Assembly: GCA_009829735.1 (NCBI GenBank)
Contig: CM020618.1
Span: forward strand, 40,043,030-40,107,029
DNA length: 64,000 nucleotides
Source: Pyropia yezoensis
Taxonomy: Eukaryota > Rhodophyta > Bangiophyceae > Bangiales > Bangiaceae
Direction of reading: 5' to 3'
The notes below the pieces were generated by a model, which saw only the letters and a list, made by a program, of their open reading frames with translations, searched no databases and was not told the origin of the DNA. Below are positions 30,663-39,081 of the stretch, one piece after another (position 1 is the stretch's first letter; the number at the start of each line of letters is the position of its first letter). Position numbers and translations under genes: made by a program.

Positions 30663-30707
30663 TTGGCAGCTGCCTTTGTTGTGAGAGTGTGAGGGTTAGG
30701 GCTGTAG

Positions 30708-33700
30708 TTAAAAGCCACTCTGCGTACCACTTCGACTTGAAGCACTCTCGTGGCACTGTTGCTCGGCCTTCCCTCTCGTTGAGGGAGGGCTGTTAGGGTC
30801 TATCTCATTCCGGGCACAGTACGCCCGGACCTTCTCAGCAGGAAGGTCCTCCACATACTCCCATGTATCGTCCTTGGCTTTGTAGCCAAACCAACGCACC
30901 CTCAACATGAGGCGGTCAGTGTCTTCATCCCATCCGTGGTCGATGAACTTATCGAACACGTACTCCTGTGGGCCCTGTTTGGCCGCAGGCAGTGAGGGGA
31001 GGCGCCACGACTCCAACGCACGTGCCCAAGCTGGGTCGCCTGCAGGCGGTGGTGCAACTTTGACCACGTCCTGTCCGTTCACTGTGCGGACCCCATCGTC
31101 ACTTTCGATGGTGAAGCGCCGCCCATCAGTACGAAGGACCTGGTACGGTCCCTTCGTCCGGAATACCAGCTTACCCCCAGTTGGGGTGTGCGAGTGTACC
31201 AGCACCCAGTCACCCTGCTCGGGGACATGCTTAGCATTGCGCACCTTTTTGTCAAAGGTACGCTTGTAGCGCTTTTGTGCTTTGTCCATCTCAGCCCTGA
31301 CTTTAGGGATGAGGTGCTCCAGCCTAGCAGCGAACTCCGCCTTACTCTCAGTAGAAGTAGGCGTACTGCCACCATCCTCCCTAGTTGGGAGCGACCGCCG
31401 CACGGCAATAGACCGCACACGACGGGGGGTCACAAAAGCGAGGGGTACTTCCCCTGTAGATGAGTGAACCTGCGAATTGTAGGCAGTAGTAAGGATAGAA
31501 ATGTATTGGTCCCACGTCATCACGTGCTCACTCACATAGTGGCGCAGCTGCCTAACAATAGTTTTGTTGAAGCGCTTCACCTGCCCATTAGTTTGTGGGT
31601 GGTAGGGGGTGGCATAGTTTGCCTTAACCCCCAACATATCCAGCACTCCCTGAAACAGTACAGACGCAAATTGCGGTCCATTGTCCGATAGTGTACTATC
31701 TGGGATGTCATACGCGGCAACCCAGTGATCTAGGAAGGCTGACACGACCGACATGGCCGTGATCTCTGCCAGTGGGATCGCTCGCGTAAGTTTCGTGAAG
31801 CGGTCACAGATGACCAGGAGGTACTGGTTGGCTTCCTCGGTCACTGGCAGAGGCCCAAGGATGTCCATCGCCAACGCGGCGAAGGGCTCCTTGGCCGGGA
31901 ACAATAGCATAGCCGAAGTAGGCCGCCGTTCCATCAGACGATTCTGTGAACAACTTGTGCAGGCAGCCACCCAACTGTAGATGTCCACCACCATGGACGG
32001 CCAGTAGTACCTGGTCCTCAGGGTCTGGTACAGTTTACTAGACCCCAGGTGTCCACCCGTGGGAGCGTTGTGCTCCCTCTCAAGGATACTGTCCTTGAGG
32101 GATGCGGGGACGACAAGTTGTTCAGTCCCCTGGAATACCCCCCTCCTCATGAGGAGGCCATCATCTCCCAGAAAGAAGCGCGTCTCAACCACCGTATCCA
32201 ATGTATCCCTCTGCGACTTGCAGAAGGGATCCTCGGCCTGGGCCTTCACCACCTCGTCCAGGGACAGGGGCAAGTACTTCTTGTTCCCTGGCGCCTCGGG
32301 GTTCAACGCCTGACCCGAGCGCGTGACTACCCCCACGATGGGGATGTCCTCATCGACTGGGTTAGTGTCCAGCCCCTCGGTGGGTACCCCAGAGAGGCCA
32401 TCGGCAAGGGCATGTTGCCTGCCAGGTCGGTACTCAATGTCAAAGTTGAAGGGTGCCAGTCGCACCCTCCACCGGTTGAGACGAGTGTTCGTACAGTCCG
32501 TCTTGAAGATAGACTGCAACGCGCGGTGGTCACAGCGGATGAGGAACTTCTCACCCTCTAGGTAGTGACGAAGTGACGTCACCGCCCACACCACTGCGAG
32601 TCCTTCCAACTCGGTGACTCTGTAGTTCTTCTCGGCCGAGTTCAGCCCCTTACTAAAGTATCCCACCGGCAAGTACTCCTTGTCCAACTGCTGCTGAAGC
32701 AACACACAACCAAGTTGGTCGTAGCTAGCGTCCACATCCAGGATGTAGTGGCCTCCCAACCTGGGAATTGCCAGGATGGGGGGCTTCAGCAGAAGGTCCC
32801 GAAGAGCCTCAAAGGATTCCTGCTCCACCAGACTTGGGGGAGGCAGGTTCTTCGGTAGCGTTGAGCTCACTAGCTCATTCAACGGCTTTGCCACCTTGGC
32901 GAAGCCCTTGGTGAAACGTCGGTACACGTTACACATCCCGAGGAAGCTCCTCATCTGGGTCTGGGTCCAGGGGTACTGAGCCTTACGTATGGCCCTCAAG
33001 TTCTTCTTGTTAACACTGAGACGCCCCGGACGGACAACATGTCCCAAGTACTCCACCTCTTGAGTGAAGAGGTGGCACTTACTCGCCTTCAGTGACACAC
33101 CGGCGTCAGCAAGTAGCTTGAACACCTGGCCAAGATGGCCAATGTGTTCCTCCGGACTTCGGGAGAACACAATGATATCGTCTAGGTACACGAGACAGAT
33201 CTGCCGCCGTACTCCGGCCAGAATCATGTCCATAGCGCGCTGGAAAGTTGCCGGCGCGTTACACAGACCAAACGGTAGACGCTTGCACTGGTAGGTACCA
33301 CAGTGACAGGTAAAGGTAGTTTTATGCCTGTCCTCCGGGGCAATGGGAATTTGCCAGTACCCCGCGTTACAGTCCAGGGTAGAGAACACGTTTGCCTCCC
33401 CCAGAGAGTCCAGACAGTCATCCATCCTAGGTAGGGGATAACTGTCCTTCACCGTGCTCTCGTTCAGCTTACGGTAGTCGATACAAAACCGGGGGGTCCC
33501 ATCAACTTTGGGGACGATAACCACCGGACTCGGCCACTCGGCGTTGCTGGCCTCGATCACATCGAGGGCCTCCATGCGAGCAACTTGCTCCTTAACGAGG
33601 GCCCTTGAACGAGGTCCTCCCCTATACGGTTGTTGGCGTATAGGGGGTGCACCGGGCTTCAACTCGATCCGGTGTTGGGTGGCTCTCATGAGTCCCAATT

Positions 33701-34766
33701 GACCATCCCACAACTTGTGATATTGGTCCAAGAGGCGTTCAACTTGAACCCTCAACCTGGGGGGAACACCCTCCATGTTCACATGGGGCCGAGGAGAGGT
33801 GGCCGACTTGGCTTGATGCTTCTCCTTTCCGGACTTCGGGTCGCTACTTGCGCCCGCGTTGAGGGTGACCGCTACTACCGGTCCCTCATGTTGGTCGATA
33901 TAGCCGAACTTGGCTCCCGACTTGAAGTACTTGGGCTTCGGGCTCAGGTTCATCACCTGGATCCTCCACGGGACTCCGGCTTTGGAGTCCATCGTGCCAA
34001 GGGCAACATGCACTTGGTGCTTGCGAGCAAGACGGGGGTTAGGGTGCACCAACCCGTTCCCCGAAAAATCAGTTACAACGTCAACGTGCGCCACCGAGTT
34101 GGGGGGCAACGTGACTTTGCGGGCTAAACGCAGGGTAGCAGTAAACCCTTCCCTCACAGAGCAAACAGGCTTCGACTGTGAGACTGTCACAGGAGCCACA
34201 GACTTTCCCTTACCAAGGATGGGGATAGTCTCCCCATTCATCAAATTGACCCAGTACTCGGGGCCACAGATCAAAGGCACTTGTGTTACGACATAAGGGG
34301 TACCCAGAAGCAGGGGTACCGATATATTCTCAACTACACCATAGGTCACGTCGACCTCATGGGTCCCCAACCTAGTTGGTAGGGTCACGGCACCGACGAT
34401 GGGAAGTACCCCACCATTGATGTCAATCATATGGTCAGCCTTGGACCTCCAGCGTTGGAGCTTCACCTCCTTTGGTAATAGCGACTTGCGTATCAAGGAG
34501 GCTCCTGACCCGGTATCAAGCACGATACGGGTACAACAGGCGCGGCCGGGGGCAAGTTGCACCCGTCCAGCCACCTGGAAGTTCTCACCCGTCAGCACCG
34601 CGATGACCCGACGTGGGTTTACGTTTTTGGGGAGTCCTACCCGAGGTGGGCGGACTCCCTTAGGTCGCCGCAGTATCCGGCACGGTTGGTTCGTCCTCCT
34701 GGCCCACTTGGCCGAGGCTGCCGTTGTGAGCTTCGGACGGCCAGCTCCAACGGTCATTCGTTTCCC
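30708..34766 (-). CDS. pol: Pol polyprotein, retrotransposon 2 (integrase catalytic Glu replaced)
   Basis: Protease-RT-RNase H-integrase-chromodomain polyprotein of about 1,350 residues. The pol frame is entered from gag at the heptamer 34760-34766; an ATG at 34757 lies in the overlap and is an alternative start. Seen in order: protease DTGSGAS; RT with YLDD near residue 522; RNase H (DVDASYDQLG, CDHRAL); zinc finger with EHNA, GHLGS and CTSC; integrase D and D in AMDILG and LSDNGPQ; and a C-terminal chromodomain (RVRWFGYKAKDDTWEYVEDL). The third integrase residue, normally Glu before RFN, is Lys here (GQVKRFN, codon AAG near 31572), which should abolish strand transfer. No stop codon interrupts the frame. 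Confidence 0.95.
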   Translation of the reverse strand, partial: GKRMTVGAGRPKLTTAASAKWARRTNQPCRILRRPKGVRPPRVGLPKNVNPRRVIAVLTGENFQVAGRVQLAPGRACCTRIVLDTGSGASLIRKSLLPKEVKLQRWRSKADHMIDINGGVLPIVGAVTLPTRLGTHEVDVTYGVVENISVPLLLGTPYVVTQVPLICGPEYWVNLMNGETIPILGKGKSVAPVTVSQSKPVCSVREGFTATLRLARKVTLPPNSVAHVDVVTDFSGNGLVHPNPRLARKHQVHVALGTMDSKAGVPWRIQVMNLSPKPKYFKSGAKFGYIDQHEGPVVAVTLNAGASSDPKSGKEKHQAKSATSPRPHVNMEGVPPRLRVQVERLLDQYHKLWDGQLGLMRATQHRIELKPGAPPIRQQPYRGGPRSRALVKEQVARMEALDVIEASNAEWPSPVVIVPKVDGTPRFCIDYRKLNESTVKDSYPLPRMDDCLDSLGEANVFSTLDCNAGYWQIPIAPEDRHKTTFTCHCGTYQCKRLPFGLCNAPATFQRAMDMILAGVRRQICLVYLDDIIVFSRSPEEHIGHLGQVFKLLADAGVSLKASKCHLFTQEVEYLGHVVRPGRLSVNKKNLRAIRKAQYPWTQTQMRSFLGMCNVYRRFTKGFAKVAKPLNELVSSTLPKNLPPPSLVEQESFEALRDLLLKPPILAIPRLGGHYILDVDASYDQLGCVLLQQQLDKEYLPVGYFSKGLNSAEKNYRVTELEGLAVVWAVTSLRHYLEGEKFLIRCDHRALQSIFKTDCTNTRLNRWRVRLAPFNFDIEYRPGRQHALADGLSGVPTEGLDTNPVDEDIPIVGVVTRSGQALNPEAPGNKKYLPLSLDEVVKAQAEDPFCKSQRDTLDTVVETRFFLGDDGLLMRRGVFQGTEQLVVPASLKDSILEREHNAPTGGHLGSSKLYQTLRTRYYWPSMVVDIYSWVAACTSCSQNRLMERRPTSAMLLFPAKEPFAALAMDILGPLPVTEEANQYLLVICDRFTKLTRAIPLAEITAMSVVSAFLDHWVAAYDIPDSTLSDNGPQFASVLFQGVLDMLGVKANYATPYHPQTNGQVKRFNKTIVRQLRHYVSEHVMTWDQYISILTTAYNSQVHSSTGEVPLAFVTPRRVRSIAVRRSLPTREDGGSTPTSTESKAEFAARLEHLIPKVRAEMDKAQKRYKRTFDKKVRNAKHVPEQGDWVLVHSHTPTGGKLVFRTKGPYQVLRTDGRRFTIESDDGVRTVNGQDVVKVAPPPAGDPAWARALESWRLPSLPAAKQGPQEYVFDKFIDHGWDEDTDRLMLRVRWFGYKAKDDTWEYVEDLPAEKVRAYCARNEIDPNSPPSTRGKAEQQCHESASSRSGTQSGF

Positions 34767-36700
34767 GCCGACTTGGCGTCCGAATCTGAGGGCGGGGAGG
34801 AAGACGACGAGTCCGAGGACGACGTGTCCGCCTCCTCCGCCGAGGGTGTGGCGACCGCGACGACCGGTCGAGACCCACCCTCGCGGCGTGAACGTACTTC
34901 GCTCGTAGCCGACTTCTTACTAGCATTCCTAACAAGTTGTTGGATGCGTTTATTCAACTTGGGGCAGTCATATGCCCAGTGTCCATCGGAGTTGCAGTTC
35001 CAACACCGATGGTCAGTTCCCGGAGGGGTCTTCCCAACTGGGGAAGACGAAGAGGTACCCTGGGAAGTTCCCACGGCAGCTACCACCCTCTCCTTGCGGA
35101 TTCGGCGTGCCTCTCTCAACTCTCTGGCTTGGCGCGCCTCCTCCCGTTCCTTGGCCAACTCGGCCTGACGCTCCTGGCGTTGTTCCTCCCGCAACTTGCG
35201 GTAGGCCTCGCCTCTGCGACAGGCGAACCTGGCCAACTCGGCCAGGGTCGCCCGGGCAGTGTTATGCTCCCGGGTCTCCATCCGGACTGACCAATGGAGT
35301 CCCTCCACAAACCGACTCTTCACCACAGCTTGTGGATGAAGAAACCCACAAAGATTGTTGAGCTTACGGACTCGCTCCGCAAAGGACAACTCGTCCTCTG
35401 CCTCTTCCTGATGGGCTTGCGTAAACTCCTCGACTTGAGAAGCCAACGCTGCCTCATCAACCATGGCTCTCAACAACCAGTTGACGAGCTCCAAATAGGA
35501 CGTCACCTCCCCAGCGCCTCCACTTGAGGAGCTGGGCATGACGGACATAAGTTCTGTACGCAGGTCTCCCTTCGTAAACTCCTGTAGCATGTAAAAAGCC
35601 ATGCCTTCACTTATGGCATTGTCGTCACAGGCTTTTGTGAAACGACGTAGGAACTCAAAGACACGGAGGGGGGGAGTTCCATCCCACTCCGCTCTGTGCC
35701 CAAAAGAATGAAGTGCATTCTTCTTGGCACGGCCCATAGCTCGGGCCTGGTCAGGACCATACGCCACCGACTTGTTGTGGAGGGCGTAGGTCTCACAGTC
35801 AAAGATCCGCTGGTAGACCGGGTTGGCTACCTGAATCTTGGGCGGCACCTCACGTTGAGGGAACAGCCGCTGTGGCACTGGGGTAAGTCCACCCTCAGTG
35901 CCTGTAGTCTGGTACGGCGAGCTTGGTGTAGCCGCCGGCGTTTCCGAGGGGAACTCCCCCGTGAAGGGCGTACGCCCCACCGCGTATGGTGTGGCTCCCT
36001 CGTTGGGAGTCACAGGTGTCGCCCCCAGTTCGGGGCGACCCGAGGTAGGCGTCAGGAGAGATTCCCCCTGCGCCTGTGGGCTCGAAAGCCCCAATCCGGT
36101 CTGGACATTAAGGCCATCTGGCAAACTCGCCACAATCTGATTCAGAATAGTATTCGTCATCGTGACCACCAGGTCCGGCAAAGTCTGCCGCAACACATTG
36201 GTCGCCTCCCGACGGACAGTTTCCGCGAGGAGGGGATTGACGACTCCAGTTGAGTCTCGGTCCGCCTCCGGGAGTCCACCTGAGGGGTAACCACGTTCCT
36301 CAGGGGTCTCAACCGGGGGCCTGGGCGCGAGCCCATCACCGACCAACAGAGGTCCGCCGTCCTCCGAAAGCCTAGTTGGCGACGACTCCAAGCCAAAGTT
36401 GGCTCCAACCCGAGTGGAACCCGCGGGGACAGTCCTCACCCCTTGGGACGTTCCCGTTGAGTATACCACACGGTGGCCAGACTTCGGCCCACCCACATCA
36501 GAAGTGTCACCCGAGTGAACTCCCGACTGAGTCGGGGTGGCCTGTTGCCCGCCCGCACTTCCAGTCCTGCTGGCTTGAGGGACCTCTAGTCCCTCTGCGA
36601 CCCCAGGTAAACCCACCTGTGTCTCACCAGTATTCAAAGGCACTGAAGTACGTGCGTCACCCGTGTACTCCCCGGACGACGGGGGGTCCGAGCTAGCCAT
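34754..36700 (-). CDS. gag: Gag polyprotein, retrotransposon 2
   Basis: A protein of about 648 residues starting at the ATG at 36700 (a GTG at 36724 is in frame upstream). The N-terminal ~250 residues are Pro/Ser/Thr/Gly-rich. The central part (YQRIFDCETYALHNK to YRKLREEQRQERQAEL) is helical capsid-like sequence ending in a strongly charged coiled stretch (ELAKEREEARQARELREARR). A CCHC zinc knuckle CWNCNSDGHWAYDC follows, then a Ser/Asp-rich tail ending AGNE-stop. It would assemble the particle and bind element RNA. The only clear sequence similarity to gag 1 is the zinc knuckle and the frameshift-encoding end. Confidence 0.93.
   Translation of the reverse strand: MASSDPPSSGEYTGDARTSVPLNTGETQVGLPGVAEGLEVPQASRTGSAGGQQATPTQSGVHSGDTSDVGGPKSGHRVVYSTGTSQGVRTVPAGSTRVGANFGLESSPTRLSEDGGPLLVGDGLAPRPPVETPEERGYPSGGLPEADRDSTGVVNPLLAETVRREATNVLRQTLPDLVVTMTNTILNQIVASLPDGLNVQTGLGLSSPQAQGESLLTPTSGRPELGATPVTPNEGATPYAVGRTPFTGEFPSETPAATPSSPYQTTGTEGGLTPVPQRLFPQREVPPKIQVANPVYQRIFDCETYALHNKSVAYGPDQARAMGRAKKNALHSFGHRAEWDGTPPLRVFEFLRRFTKACDDNAISEGMAFYMLQEFTKGDLRTELMSVMPSSSSGGAGEVTSYLELVNWLLRAMVDEAALASQVEEFTQAHQEEAEDELSFAERVRKLNNLCGFLHPQAVVKSRFVEGLHWSVRMETREHNTARATLAELARFACRRGEAYRKLREEQRQERQAELAKEREEARQARELREARRIRKERVVAAVGTSQGTSSSSPVGKTPPGTDHRCWNCNSDGHWAYDCPKLNKRIQQLVRNASKKSATSEVRSRREGGSRPVVAVATPSAEEADTSSSDSSSSSPPSDSDAKSAGNE
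34760..34766 (-). promoter_or_regulatory. -1 ribosomal frameshift heptamer, gag-pol 2
   Basis: G GGA AAC in the gag frame, followed by one GAA codon and the TGA stop at 34754-34756. The -1 frame reads GGG AAA CGA ATG into pol. Heptamer and spacing match retrotransposon 1 although the flanking coding sequence differs. Confidence 0.88.
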
Positions 36701-36800
36701 GTTGGCTGACGATCCGTATGACACGGTCCAAGACCACCGTTCCTCTGAGACAGAGGGCCCCCTACACCCGGGTGCACCCGGAGGTAAAGTTTACCTCTAT

Positions 36801-36817
36801 CCCCTGCTGCTCCACCA
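36801..36817 (-). promoter_or_regulatory. Primer-binding site, retrotransposon 2
   Basis: On the minus strand TGGTGGAGCAGCAGGGG starts two bases after the 5' LTR. It shares TGGTGGAGCAGC with retrotransposon 1, so both elements probably use the same tRNA, whose 3' end would be GCTGCTCCACCA. The tRNA species is not identified. Confidence 0.75.
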
Positions 36818-36819
36818 AA

Positions 36820-37288
36820 TGTGGCAAAAACCACTAGCACACACGGCACCCAAGTTGGGGCGGTGTACTAGGGCTGCCTCCCGTGTCGGGGGAACCGGAA
36901 GAAGTGCAAGACGCACACACTCTGTCCCTGTTGTGGGGCAAACCCCCCACGGACAAACAAGAGGATGGTGTGTGGTCCAACAGTTTCTTGGTCGGGACGG
37001 GGACGCAGGGCCAAGCCCCGCTGTCCCTCCCCTTATCCCCCCAGGGTCCACTCAGAATCTCGCCACTCAGAATCTCCCACCCCAGCACCTGCCCACCGGG
37101 CCACACGAAAATTCAAGACGATAAATGCAGAAAACCCTCAAATCCAAGTTGGATTTACTACTAAGCTAACTATCCCAAACTTAGGGAATATGGACCCAAA
37201 TGCAGGGGGAGGAACGGATCAGGCTAGTGGCCTGCCGCCCCTTGCATGGCACGTGTTGCCCCCCTACCTGGGGGTCAATACTGCCACA
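36820..37288 (-). repeat. 5' LTR of retrotransposon 2
   Basis: A 469-bp LTR, TGTGGC...GCCACA, that matches the left copy apart from four substitutions near its left end. Confidence 0.95.
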
Positions 37289-37293
37289 ACGCC

Positions 37294-39081
37294 CGCCGCC
37301 CACTGCCGCCACCGGGCGGCCGTGGCGGCCGCCGCGACCGCCCGCACGCCGTGTAGGCAGTCCAGCTCCGCCACCCGCCCTACCCTCCCACTGCCACCTC
37401 CCACGGCGGCGGCCACCCCCCCAGCAGCGCCCACCGCACCCGCCCCGCCGTCACGGCGGCCTCGCCCACAAACGTCCACCCACCGGCACCGCAGGCGCGT
37501 AGCGCGGCGGCCACCCACCCTTGCTCAACGGCCAACCGGCGCCTCTGCCTCCGGCAGTCGCGGCAGTGACGGCAGTGGAGCGGCCGCCTCGGCGCCCGTG
37601 GCAAGTTAGGCACCCACCAGACGGGCCATGGGGGCGGCCGCCACGCCGCGGACGCCCGTCAGGGACGCCGTCGCCGCCGTCGCGTCCGCAAGCGCCGCGG
37701 ACCACCCCCCCCCGCCGCCGCTCCCGCCGCCGCCGCCGTCGCCGCCACAGTCACTGCCGCCGTCGCCGCAGCCGCCATCACTGACCCTACTGCCGATGCC
37801 GCTGGCGCGCGCGGCCGGGTGCGGAGGCACCAGCACCGACGACACGACCACCGCAAGGCAGGGGGTGATGGCCGCCGCGGCGGCCGCCACAACTCTTCCA
37901 CGCCGCCGGGGGGGGGCGCCGCCGCGGCAGCTGTCGCTTCCGTTGCTGCCATGGCCACCGCCGCCGACCGCCGCCACCCCCCCCCCCCGCGCAGGGGTGA
38001 TTAAACCGTGGTTCAGGACTAGGGCCCGCAACCGCCTTCACGTTTTGCGGATCCGATTGTGGACCCCTCTCACGGTAACGTACGCCCAACTTTCGCCCTG
38101 TTTTTTTGCGGGCCAGCTGTGGCCATGACCTCGGGCGACAACGACCACGCTGCTCAACATGATCTTGTAGCGCAGGGCGTGACGCTTCACGTGGTCGTCG
38201 CACGCATCGCCGCCAGCAAGCGACGCTGGCAGGCGGCGGCGGCGCTCCCGAATACCCATGGGCGGTGGGGGGAAGGCAACCCACGAGCAGTCCACCCACG
38301 CGTCTTGGTCCACTGCGGCGGCGGTGGACGACGCAGAGCGCGGCGCACCCGCCTCCCGCCGTGACCCGCCCCGCCGTCGACGGTTGCCGCCACTCGCGGC
38401 AGACACGGACGGGTCCAGCGCCCACCCATCGACCGCCGCAAACACGGGCGATGGCCCTCCCGCAGCGGAAATCCCCCCCCCTCCCACGACGGCGGTGGTG
38501 GCAGCGGCGGCGGCGGCAGCTTCCCGCCGCCGTCGTACCGACAATGACGTGGGGGGCCGAAACAGTGGCCGCGTGGCGGTCTCAGCAGCTACGGCCGCGG
38601 CGGCGGCGGCGGCGGCCAGGTCCGCACTGCTGCCACCGCCGCCGCCGCCACAGCTTCCACCTGGGCCAGACCCTTCCCGAGAGCGCCCCCGCCCACGGCG
38701 CGCCGCCCGTCCGCGGCTGGTCGACCGGGGGCGGGGCGGCTCTCCCACCTCCCCCAGGCCGTCCGTCCCTGTTGCCAACGGTATGTCCCCGGCAGAGACA
38801 TAACGGGCACCCTCATCTTCCAAGCTGCTGCCCACCGCCAAGGCTGTCCGACCGCCGCCGCCGCCACCACGGCCGCTGCCGCCACGACCAACGCTGCCAC
38901 CACGCCGTAGCGGACGGGGGCGGCTCGAGCCGCTGGCATTGCTAAAATAGCCGCCCCACCGCACCGACGTGCTGCCGTCACTGGGACCGTCGTCGTCGGC
39001 GGGCCAGCCGCCGCCGCTGCCGCCGGCTCGGCCGCCACTACACACTGAGGACATATTCATACATGCAGTGCAGTCTTTCAT
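37294..39081 (-). pseudogene. 5' part of the Ala/Gly-rich gene split by retrotransposon 2
   Basis: This is the minus-strand continuation of the disrupted reading frame. Near the element it reads VAELDCLHGVRAVAAAATAA. Farther upstream, a 347-residue ORF (38038-39081, ATG at 39081) is rich in Gly, Ser, Arg and Ala, with a more ordered C-terminal part (ALRYKIMLSSVVVVARGHGH). Whether this ORF belongs to the same gene is uncertain; frames change between 37600 and 38040. No domain is recognised. Confidence 0.3.

Larger units (their letters stand above)
27911..37288 (-). mobile_element. Full-length Ty3/gypsy chromovirus (retrotransposon 2)
   Basis: A 9,378-bp LTR retrotransposon in minus orientation with 469-bp LTRs (27911-28379 and 36820-37288), termini TGTGGC/GCCACA and target duplication ACGCC. 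The LTRs differ at four positions, all in the first ~115 bp. Order in sense: 5' LTR (right), primer-binding site, gag, pol by -1 frameshift, antisense ORF, polypurine tract, 3' LTR. It shares architecture, frameshift heptamer, primer site and antisense ORF with retrotransposon 1, but its proteins are strongly diverged. The integrase has Lys in place of the catalytic Glu, so this copy may be unable to integrate on its own. Confidence 0.96.

Noticed and set aside
279-37288. One large composite transposon bounded by the two retrotransposons
   Set aside because: Their LTRs and target duplications are different, so they are independent insertions.
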